Shown here in pieces: positions 24,449 through 32,783 of a stretch of 64,000 bases of DNA. A model generated the notes under the pieces. That model had not been told where the DNA came from. It saw only the letters and a program-made list of their open reading frames with translations, and made no database searches. The stretch is taken from positions 434,001 to 498,000 of the forward strand of contig JAGTJM010000017.1 in the NCBI GenBank assembly GCA_020747015.1, written 5' to 3'. Source of the stretch: Pyrenochaeta sp. MPI-SDFR-AT-0127 (lineage: Eukaryota > Ascomycota > Dothideomycetes > Pleosporales > Cucurbitariaceae). The position numbers and the translations under genes were made by a program. How positions within the stretch are numbered: position 1 is the first letter of the stretch; the number at the start of each line of letters is the position of its first letter.

Positions 24449-25570
24449 CTAGGCATTGATGGAATTGAGAATCAAGGCCTGGTTCTGCTCATTCGAGTTC
24501 TCTCTAGCCACCATAAAAAGCATGCGGCGACTTTCGGTCCTACTGAAGTGTTCGTTGGAGCGGTTTTTCCATTCCTTTTCGTTAGGGTCAATGCCCTTGA
24601 GCTACTCGATGTTAATGAAGCGGGCCTTGACGTATCTTCTTGTTGTGCTCTCAAACTCATGTACCAACACCCAACACGTCCAGTATTGCTTAGCGGTATT
24701 AGTAGGCACCCGAAGTAACTCAGCCGTCGCTTGCCCCAATGGCTTCTCTGCAATGATGACATCTTCGATTTCAGGTTCGGTGTAGAATTTAGCAATACCC
24801 CTTCTATACCATTTGGCTCTATCACTGGCGTTAGTGGTATGTTTCCGTCGGCTTATTATCTCAGGGATAAGACCTGTCTTGGAGAAGTAGTCGCTATGAC
24901 CTGATATTTTGACCTTCAAAAACACAAAGATCTTATCCGAGTCAATACAGCATCTCTGGAACTCCTCATTCCTCTCTTTAGTTGTTAGAAGCGGCTTCTA
25001 CTTGGATATTGGATTGACATGGAATGACAAGTGAGTCCACATGTCGAAGTTATACTGAGCCTTGACGATATCTCTAAGGGGCCTCCACAGTGGGCCACAA
25101 CTGTCTGGACGTTCTACATCAATAATCCACTTTGAACTCAAGAGAATTTGCGATATATGGCCATAATCGCTGTGGTGATTACCATCTTCCAGAGCTCTTC
25201 GTGCTTAGTCGTATTTGTTCCAGGATGAAGCGGTCCTTGGGTCCCTTGTGAAAGTTTCTGCTATTATGCTCCGTGATCCGACTTAACAGCTGTGGCACCA
25301 CACGGCCCCACTCCTTCATAAATCTCTGTTTACCTTCCGTATCACGCTCCGGTGGTAGTCGAGTGAATCCACCTTCGTCTGTCACGCAGCCTTGAATGTC
25401 AGTGTCGAGGAGCCGGATCTGTCCGTTGTGGTACAAGCGAAGTAGCGGCTTATTCTCATTACAAACTAAGGTCAACAATAGACTGTAATAGAGCTGCATG
25501 TATAGTTCTTTGTCTGTAGCTATAAGGGCCGCTGCAACAACTTCTGGTCTCTCAGGCGCCCTTCATTTAT
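24449..25570 (-). pseudogene. Decayed protein-coding gene, unknown family
   Basis: Long protein-like stretches are readable on the minus strand but broken by frame changes and stops. From about 25570 to 25179 one frame is coherent (around CVTDEGGFTRLPPERD). From about 25110 to 24449 another is coherent apart from two internal TAG stops, one near 25012 and one near 24600. At the latter the natural reading is Gln before LKGIDPNEKEW, so CAG became TAG. C-to-T change at CpA is the pattern left by repeat-induced point mutation. The conserved feel (KQYWTCWVLVHEFES and similar) suggests a once-functional gene rather than chance frames. I do not recognise the family. Introns could explain some of the breaks but not the in-frame stops within otherwise continuous sequence. 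Confidence 0.55.
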
Positions 25571-25862
25571 AGGGAGGAGCGCCCACGGCGCGCCATTGCT
25601 GGCATGGTTAAGGAGAGAGCTTTGTGGTTGATAGGTCGTGTGCATGATCCGCCTTCAAGAAAGAAGCAACAAAACGAACCAATTTGGTGAGAAAAAATGG
25701 GAGTGATTCTTGACATATTATAGCCAGAGCGAAGTTTCAGTACTTGTTCAAAAGCGCATGCTACAGTCCTCCTTAAAAGATATCTGCTATACATATACGA
25801 ACAAAGATGGTAGCATCTCCAATCGCTGTCTCCTTAGCCAATAGAACATGGACAAACATTAT

Positions 25863-27329
25863 TCAATAGAACTTCTGAACCTTCTTGCGCAACTCATCAT
25901 TATACTGGCCCGAACCCGGGGTTCCCGAGATGCCCAACTGCTGCCCTACTCGCGCACGGCTTGCGGGATCGGAATCCCAACCCCTCACTTTAAACGCGTC
26001 TACGACTGAGTTATGATCTACTTTAAAATTAATTAAATCCTAAAGAGGATATCAATATGTGACAGCTTACCCATAAGACCATGATATCGTCGCTCTATTG
26101 GTATGTGTGGAGGGGATGATTGGAGCGGACTTCCTCCAAAATTTATCCCGGTATTTGACATGGTTGATCCGGTTGTAACATTAAAGTCAATATTGCGAAC
26201 AACGGTACCTACGACATCGAGTGCATAGTCCCAGAATCCTTTCTCGTTTGTATGAGAACTAGCCTCTTGCTTTAAGGTCTCATCTAAAGACGAGGACAAC
26301 TGAGGTGGATCTTCCTTTGATGGCTCCTGTGTAAGGCTGTCTTGCTTGAGCTTCTCTGTATTTTGCTCTTCCGGTTCAAGAACAGCCGAAGAAGACGAGC
26401 ACGCAAGATTTAAGGTTGATTCTTTGGTTAACTCAGGAATAAGACCGAGGGACTGGCCCGCTGCAGTATGCTCAAAAGTGTAACTTCGCAGGTCCTGGAC
26501 GATACGAGGCTCTCGTGGATTGATACTTCCATAATGGCGAAGCACCATATCTTTAGCATACCCTGCCATCTCATCGCGGTCTTTATCCCACTCGAGAGAT
26601 ATGCCTGTATCTCGCTCACCGTCGTACTTCCGGCCATGCTGATAGTGGGTGATGTGCCCTTGAACGGACCAAAGCTCTTTCACTTTTTCGAGACGGTTCG
26701 CAAGCCTTGTATCGTACAACTGCTTCTGCGTCTCGCTGTGTGTCTCCCAAAATGTTGTAACATCAGTGACCTGAGGCAAGTATTCATCACCACAAAATTC
26801 TCGAGTGAATCGCAGAAGTTTTTCATCCATCTTACTGACTCGAGTATGATGCATTGAGGTTACGAGGAGGACGCCGATGATTCGAGCGTGGGGGCTGATG
26901 GCTCCTATTCCACTGACTACCTCGCGGAACACCTCCGATTCAGAACCGTAGTCAAAACCGGGCGTGTCCATGATGTAGTAATCGTGGCTTTTGATATCCA
27001 TCTTTTCAATCTGGTATACTTTGGTGACTTCAGAGTTGTTAATAGGAGGATCGAAGACGGCCGGAGAAAAAAAGAATCCCATACCTGATTCGGCAGCCTC
27101 CATCGAGTGACCCTGTACCCCAGTGAGATATTCCAGTAATGACGATTTCCCAGCTCCAGTCTCTCCGAGAAGGATGAATATGCCCACGGGCTCATTCTTG
27201 CTTCTGTTGAAGTTAGTACAATTTCTTACGAGACCATGGAATAACTCACGTTTGTTTAATCAGGCTGAGGCAACTCTGCGTCCGTTCAGTGAGAGCGCTG
27301 GCCTCTTGATTGTGGGGTGTGGGATCCAT
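25863..27329 (-). CDS. AIG1/IMAP-like GTPase
   Basis: Three exons, 27329-27250, 27203-26071 and 26020-25863, give 456 residues. The P-loop GETGAGKS sits at residues 40-47 and the G3 motif DTPGF at about 106-110. A TTFWE element further on lies where AIG1-type proteins have their degenerate G4. This matches fungal AIG1-like P-loop GTPases, a group of mostly uncharacterised proteins related to plant AIG1 and animal GIMAPs. The region from ~250 to ~370 is acidic/Ser-rich and likely disordered. The third exon is needed: the unspliced frame stops after a few poor residues at 26033, while splicing through a 50-nt intron yields a clean charged C-terminus. It is an intact gene between relics, with no partner gene evident. 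Confidence 0.82.
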
Positions 27330-28100
27330 AACAATCGATACTCCTTGAATCTTATTGTGGATAGAAATATCGATAGACAAAGTCGTTCACAACAAAGTAA
27401 TAAGGGGGAGTTGGGTTTGGCTAACGGAGAACGGGTGGTTGAGCGGATTAATGTATGTCATTGCACAGGAGGCTGACACAGCAAAGTCCTATGATTACGG
27501 CACAGCCTGGCCAAGCTCTACATGCCTGACGTAGTCCATAGAGCATCTCAAACTCGAATTGGCGCGCGCTTAGTGTCAAGGTTAATCTTGGTGGTTTGGA
27601 ATAGATCTTGTTACACGGTTCGTGTCAAATGGATATTGGGTCAAAATGGGGGCTTCTGCTGTGTGGTTCAGACACTGTTCCGTTAGCGCCGACCTTGCTC
27701 TGGGCGAGCGCTTGGTTGTGATCAGACTTGTCAACAAGCAGGTCAATCAGGAAATGAGGCTTGATTGGTTTAATTAATAAAGGAGAGTCTCCAAAATAAT
27801 TCGTTTATTCAATACCCGTTCACGCTTATTTGCTTCGTGTTTGCTTTCATATTTAGTATTCAATAGAGATCCATAGCGCTATACCCACCTAGGTACCCTA
27901 CCCTTGACCCTACTCTTAATCTTACCCTGAACCCTCCTCTCAGCAGGACTTATTGACTCGATTAGATAAGATCAGATCAGGTTACGTGATCCTGTCGATG
28001 AGCCCTACAAATAGTAAGGTCGAGAGTAAGGCTAAGATTATGCACTTTTTAAGATCTCACCACAAATAAATAATGCAATCACGGAGGATAAGATCAACAT

Positions 28101-28122
28101 AATGAATGAATGAATGAATGAA
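28101..28122. repeat. AATG tetranucleotide microsatellite
   Basis: About five perfect copies of AATG in a row, directly readable. It is non-coding. Confidence 0.9.
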
Positions 28123-28340
28123 TCTATAGAGAGCTGATTAACTTGTTTGTTTAAATAAACACATTACGAGCTAAATCAGGAACAAACGAGCCGCCGTTTG
28201 GTGACGAGTCTGGTTGTGGCCGTGCGCTCCTGGAACATTCACACCTCAGCCTGTCCCAGCGGCAAGTAGGCAGCCCTGCAAACAGTGCATCATGAGGCTG
28301 AGCATTTAGAAAAAGTCTACCAGCGCACCCTTACCCTTAC

Positions 28341-28387
28341 CCTCCAAACTGTACTCTCCAAACTGTACTCTCCAAACTGTACCCTCC
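28341..28387. repeat. 14-bp tandem repeat
   Basis: The word TCCAAACTGTAC starts at 28343, 28357 and 28371, a period of exactly 14 bases, with a decayed fourth copy beginning at 28385. It lies just before the broken nucleoside-phosphorylase-domain gene, in the position of its promoter or leader. Confidence 0.85.
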
Positions 28388-28432
28388 ATAGTAATCCCTC
28401 GTTTCGTATACTTCCCATTGGAATAAAATTAG

Positions 28433-29263
28433 ATGCCGTGCCCGCCGCAACGCGAAGAATACACGGTAGGGTGGATGTGCGCTCTTCCAAAATCTGGCGG
28501 CGGCACTGGCGATGCTGGACGAAGAGCACGAAGAACCTGAGCGCGACAGCGACGACAACGACCAGAATGTGTACTCTCTAGGGTCGATTGCAGGACACCA
28601 TGTCGTGATCGCGTATCTGCCAGCTGGGCACAACGGTAATAACCCCGTGGCGACTGTACCTGCTCAGATGAGGGCTACGTTTAGGAGACTTAAGTTTGGG
28701 CTGATGGTTAGTCTTAGGGGAGCAGTCCCCAGCTCAAGGGTGGACATCCCGCTTAGGGTTGTAGCGATCAGCCAACCAGACCAAGCCTGCGGCGTCTCAC
28801 AGTGTAAATTTGGGAAGATAATTAATAGGAGGGTTCGAAGGGAAGCGATCACTTAATTCACCGCCATAAATACTGCTCAGCGCAGGTGACAAAGTGCAAG
28901 CGAAACGAGCTCTGGAACAGAAGTAAGCTGTCAGAATATTTAGACAAGGTCGTTCACATTCCTAGATTTCAGAGCGACAAGGCTGGACCCAATGTCCTGT
29001 TTATGGCAGCCTATAGGCATGAGGGGGAATCAACATGCAATGAATGCAATATAGACAGACAAGTGGCTCGACAGCCGCGCGAGAGCGGAGTGGTGGTTGT
29101 TCACTACGGAACAATTGCGTCAGGCTGGGTAATTAAAAACGCTGCAGAAAGAGACAATGTCAGCGCTGATCTTGGCGGCATTTTCTGTTTCGATATGGAG
29201 GCAGCGGGCCTAATGGATAACTTCCGATGTCTCGTTATCCGCAGCATCTGCGGCGGCGTATAG
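28433..29263 (+). pseudogene. Broken nucleoside phosphorylase (PNP/UDP) domain gene
   Basis: The pieces of a PNP_UDP-type domain are in order but in different frames. An ATG at 28433 starts with EEYTVGWMCALP, the usual first strand. A frameshift follows: only four bases separate this from LAAALAMLDEEH in another frame, which continues through YSLGSIAGHHVVIAYLPAG and AQMRATF to a damaged glycine loop (SLRGAVPS, where GIGGGVPS is expected). After stops near 28856, a third frame gives VVVHYGTIASG, AAERD, and GGIFCFDMEAAGLMDNF, the catalytic end of the domain, then stops where CDYADSH should follow. In fungi this domain is a frequent N-terminal module of NLR-like and ankyrin proteins linked to non-self recognition. 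No NACHT or repeat domain follows, so only the N-terminal module remains. It is non-functional as it stands. Confidence 0.8.
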
Positions 29264-29295
29264 AACTGAGATCCTGTCCTCCGTTCCACCAGCTT

Positions 29296-29632
29296 AGGTT
29301 GCCTACCAGCCCACGGTGGAATACGCTATGCAATCTGGAGGAGTCTTCCGATCCCTGGCGCGAACCGAACTAGAAGCTTAACTTACGGATATCGCACGGA
29401 AAAAAGGTGGCAAACTGAATTGGCGGGGACCTATCGAGGATCTCTTCAAGCTACTTGGACAGCCTTGCAATATGGAAGCACGTAAGCTGTTGGCAGAGAC
29501 TATGCATATTTACGCTGGTACGGCTGGAACGCCTAGACAAGATACTGCTCTACACGAAACAAAATGTGAGAAACTAGCTCGAAACAATGAAAGGCTAACC
29601 CCAGAGGCCTTCATCTATTATACAGGCGTTTA
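29296..29632 (+). pseudogene. DUF3597-like remnant
   Basis: One plus-strand frame reads VEYAMQSGGVFRSLARTELEA, a TAA stop, then LTDIARKKGGKLNWRG followed by IEDLFKLLGQ and ARKLLAETM, ending at 29632. The pattern LxWRxxIxDLxKLLG-x-ARKxLA is how I know the DUF3597 domain, found in bacteria and fungi with no known function. The internal TAA stands where CAA (Gln) would fit, again a C-to-T change at CpA. Whether this was once the end of the preceding phosphorylase-domain gene or a separate gene cannot be decided. A possible splice acceptor lies just before the first residue. Confidence 0.5.
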
Positions 29633-29666
29633 ATATGGGTACTAGGCACGCGAATGCCCTAATTCA

Positions 29667-29708
29667 TGCTTTGAATGCAGTGATATGGGCCACTGGACAT
29701 CTAAATAC
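29667..29708 (+). pseudogene. Degenerate CCHC zinc-knuckle scrap
   Basis: The frame reads C-F-E-C-S-D-M-G-H-W-T-S-K-Y, which is the CX2CX4HX4C knuckle of retroelement Gag proteins or nucleic-acid-binding proteins, with the last Cys changed to Tyr (TGC to TAC, a G-to-A change). It is too short to assign to an element. Confidence 0.35.
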
Positions 29709-29918
29709 CCCAACCAGTGGAAAGATGTAATACCACGATCTGCATTGTTCGCACACGCCAAAGCCAAGGAAGGTTGATATGTTTGTCTCAACCCCAGAAT
29801 AAGCGAACTGAGCAGATGTATTAAATTCACATGGACAGGCTACTTTGAGAGTAATGATTATATAATACCTTATTGACTATTCCCTTTTCGAACTCCTTTG
29901 ATCCCTTTTTTTATAGGC

Positions 29919-30926
29919 TCACTTGGACGTAGCCGTAGTCCTCCTAATGCGTTTGCTTCCCGGTTTTACATTTGACTTCAATTGGCCTTGATGAATGTGA
30001 CACATCCAAGTATCATGCTCATCCTCTGGAACAGTGGCTGGACGGGGACGATTGCATTGTTTTCCTGTCTTTTCAATCACCACCGTACATCGGGCTTTGC
30101 TCGGAGCAGAAGCTCCAGATGCAATAGCTGGTTCTTGTTCAGGCCGAGTTGCATCCTCAATGTTTTCGTTGTTCTGAAACAGTTCGCCACTGGCGTCTTG
30201 TGGATGACTCTGAAGTGTGACAGACGTCGACTCGATACTAGAACCTGCTTCTCTTTGTATCTTTCCGTGTTCAGACACCTCGGCGCCTGTATTACCCTCG
30301 TCACGGCTATATTGAGCTTGAACAGTAGGTGTAAGGTCATTGCTGTCGCCTAGAGCATTCTCCGTATCTTTGTCATTAACATTTGGGACCCAAGTCTTCA
30401 CATGAATCATTTGTAGGATCTGAAACTCAGCAGCAGATTCGAGAAAGTTCCTTAGCATAGAATTGTTCCTGGGATCTGGCATGTCTTTGCGGTGTCCGAC
30501 GTCTTCTCGTATCTTTCGGTACTCTTCCAACATCGATAGGGTTATCTTCACCCCGTTTATTATCGGGGTGTTGCTCTCTTTGATTCTAACCCTCATCAAC
30601 TTCTCTATCTCCGCTATGACACCTGGGACTAATTCGTTGCGTTTATCGACAAATTCTTCAAGGGCTCGAATGACGCTATTTCTCTCTCCGGCAGCCCCAT
30701 CATACTCTATCGGATTGAAGGAAAAATAGCGAAGAAAATTTTTATGCGATGAGGCAACATTCTGGAAGACGATAGGCGCTGATGAAGACCTTGCCACAGC
30801 AAGGACTAGTTCGAAGTAAAGCTGAATAAAGAGGCACTCAGTATCGGTCCAATCGACGTCCGACTGGGTGCAGAGACGTAACTGCTCGCGAGGCGAACCC
30901 ACATTTTTAGATAGGATGTTAGGCAT
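29919..30926 (-). CDS. Orphan protein with Cys/His-rich C-terminus
   Basis: Single exon, 335 residues, start at 30926. I recognise no named family. Residues ~1-180 are predominantly helical with charged faces (for example ALEEFVDKRNELVPGVIAEIEKLM). Residues ~185-280 are acidic, Ser/Thr/Gln-rich and probably disordered. Near the end comes RCTVVIEKTGKQCNRPR and, 16 residues after the second Cys, MCHIH. A Cys-x9-Cys plus CxH arrangement of this sort resembles short treble-clef zinc modules of the RC...GxxC...CxxH kind. The last residues are basic (KRIRR), compatible with nuclear location. It is the first of a run of orphan minus-strand genes and may be lineage-specific. Confidence 0.62.
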   Translation of the reverse strand: MPNILSKNVGSPREQLRLCTQSDVDWTDTECLFIQLYFELVLAVARSSSAPIVFQNVASSHKNFLRYFSFNPIEYDGAAGERNSVIRALEEFVDKRNELVPGVIAEIEKLMRVRIKESNTPIINGVKITLSMLEEYRKIREDVGHRKDMPDPRNNSMLRNFLESAAEFQILQMIHVKTWVPNVNDKDTENALGDSNDLTPTVQAQYSRDEGNTGAEVSEHGKIQREAGSSIESTSVTLQSHPQDASGELFQNNENIEDATRPEQEPAIASGASAPSKARCTVVIEKTGKQCNRPRPATVPEDEHDTWMCHIHQGQLKSNVKPGSKRIRRTTATSK

Positions 30927-31881
30927 GATGGCAAAGAACCGTGACTATGGGAGGCTGTGTAGACTAGCTAGGTAGTCGACAAGACTGAGCATGTTTAATA
31001 CTTTCCGAGTTTGCTTAGGTTTGGTCAATCGTGACGGCCGCGGGACCGGGGAAACCTTGAATGCGGCTTCTGACAAAGAGTGTCATGAGCAACTAATATT
31101 AGATTGTAGGGCTTTGTTACAATGCATTCGCCCGGTGCGCCTGGGCGAAAGGGGGGTTGCTTTATCTGTACAAGCCCATAAGCTTATGTTACCTTTATTA
31201 AAGGGTGAAAAAAACCGTTTATTCTCATCGGAAAGACATGAAAGTAGGAAAAGAGGTTCTTAGAGGACGTGTTGTTGTTAAGGTGGGACACTCTTTGTTC
31301 TAGCCAGCATAAAGCGATGGATTGTTGAAAACCACCAGCTTTAGAAAGAAAATGACGTACCCAGAAAAAGCCTATTGTTATTGCGACCATTGGAATAAAT
31401 TCGTAAAGGGTTTCACCGTCGTTTGGCGCCTTGCTGGCTTGAACAGCTTGTAATCAAAGGCAGGATTGGTCTGCAGCGAAGATTTGTGAGTCATTAATAG
31501 AATTCACGGAGTCGTTCTTCAGAATATGAAAGATGGATGTGCGGTAAGATCGCGGTTGAGACTTCTCATCCAATGTTTGCGCCAGACCGACGCAAAGCTG
31601 GGTGCTACTGGGATCTGCCAGCATTATAGTGAGACTTCACGAGCTATTTGGAACCTTATGGAAATTATATTGTGGTTGGAGGGATTTTATGGGCCACTTT
31701 TATTGTTCAGGGTCTGTCATCGAAAATGGAATAATGCCATAGAGCTGTTCTGCATTTCATGACTCCATAGATGTTTGTGGCTATCTCTCCGTCTTTCTTC
31801 CAGCTGTAGACACGTCCTGAAAAGCCTCATGTCTATCACCTGGCCAATATTGACTTTGTGCTTTACTGCTATCTATTTACA
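30927..31881. other. Intergenic AT-rich region in the orphan island
   Basis: No supported gene. Short open frames at 30991-31263 and 31526-31762 have no recognisable features. Confidence 0.4.
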
Positions 31882-32562
31882 TCACACATTGCGTTCGGCT
31901 TGTTGCTCCATATCGGCGCACGTTGCTAGATATATCTCGAGAACATCATCATCAGTTGCTCCCGCTGCAAAATGGGAGGACAACGTCTTGATAGAAGTAT
32001 CTAAACCAATTCCACGCTCTCGATGAATCCGATCCCGTACGTTATGTACGCGGACAACCAGTCGTACTTGCTCCATTCTCCAATGATATTTTCTCCTGAT
32101 ATGGGCATCCGTAAGACCATGCTCTATCCACCGAAGCACCGTCTTTTGATCAACTGTATCGCACATTCCGATTTCTTGCTTCATCTCAACCAGCAAGCCG
32201 TTTGCATGGGTTTGTTGAAAGCGCATGGACGATATCTTCCGATAATATTCGGCCACAATTTCGGATTCTGTCCACCTTGTGTTCATCCACTCGAACACAT
32301 CCTGTTCCATGATGCTTGAACAAATCCCCCTTTCAGATTTCATACGTGCGAAGAGCTCCCGGGCTCGTGGTCTGTGCTCGTTGTAGATTTGGTACATTGA
32401 TTCGTATTCTTCGATCAGCGTGTTCTCTGCTTCTCCCTGTTTGAGAAATCGAATCGTATCTTCAAGTTTCCAATTAGGATATCTGCCAATGTTTCTGGTC
32501 GTCCTAGCCATGATGGTTTTGGCACATTCTTCCAAGGATATTGAGCTAGTTGTAGATTCCAT
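31882..32562 (-). CDS. Orphan protein built of a 53-residue tandem repeat
   Basis: Single exon, 226 residues. After an N-terminal lead of ~34 residues the protein is three full copies and one partial copy of a helical unit of 53, 53 and 52 residues. Units begin DTIRFLKQG, DVFEWMNTR, TVLRWIEHG and TLSSHFAAG. At unit positions 15-19 each has a pattern like xIxxxY (LIEEY, IVAEY, IRRKY, VLEIY). Around positions 39-46 the first three share (R/E/I)-(M/H)-x-x-E-x-G-(I/M): RMKSERGI, EMKQEIGM, IHRERGI. The same unit occurs once at the C-terminus of the neighbouring upstream gene. I do not recognise it as TPR, PPR, HEAT or another named repeat. A scaffold or nucleic-acid-binding role is only a thought. 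No signal peptide or membrane span is visible. Confidence 0.72.
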   Translation of the reverse strand: MESTTSSISLEECAKTIMARTTRNIGRYPNWKLEDTIRFLKQGEAENTLIEEYESMYQIYNEHRPRARELFARMKSERGICSSIMEQDVFEWMNTRWTESEIVAEYYRKISSMRFQQTHANGLLVEMKQEIGMCDTVDQKTVLRWIEHGLTDAHIRRKYHWRMEQVRLVVRVHNVRDRIHRERGIGLDTSIKTLSSHFAAGATDDDVLEIYLATCADMEQQAERNV

Positions 32563-32783
32563 CGCAATAATTTTGTGAAGTGGATTTCAAAAGGGAACCT
32601 GATGCTCAGCTTAGGGTGACTTTAGTGATAGGTTTGGAATGACATATCTTATCTTTCTTAAGGCAGCAGGCGTTAATGATAAATTCTGACGCAAATGTTA
32701 AGATTGTGAAAATATAACTAAAAGTGGTCCAATCATGGTTACTGATACATGTCTAAACAATTGTCTTACACAAACATATTAAT

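Larger units (their letters stand above)
27330..28432. other. Intergenic AT-rich region with short repeats
   Basis: The start holds the GTPase promoter. Around 27880-27960 there is a run of degenerate ACCCT-like words that superficially resembles telomere repeat but is not regular. A tetranucleotide microsatellite and a 14-bp tandem repeat are listed separately. No gene is supported. Confidence 0.4.

Noticed and set aside
26033..26070. Unspliced end of the AIG1-like GTPase at 26033
   Set aside because: A 50-base intron with GTAAGC donor and AAAG acceptor leads in phase into about 50 clearly coding residues ending at 25863.
27880..27960. ACCCT-rich run as an internal telomere repeat
   Set aside because: The units vary in length and sequence; there is no regular TTAGGG/CCCTAA array.
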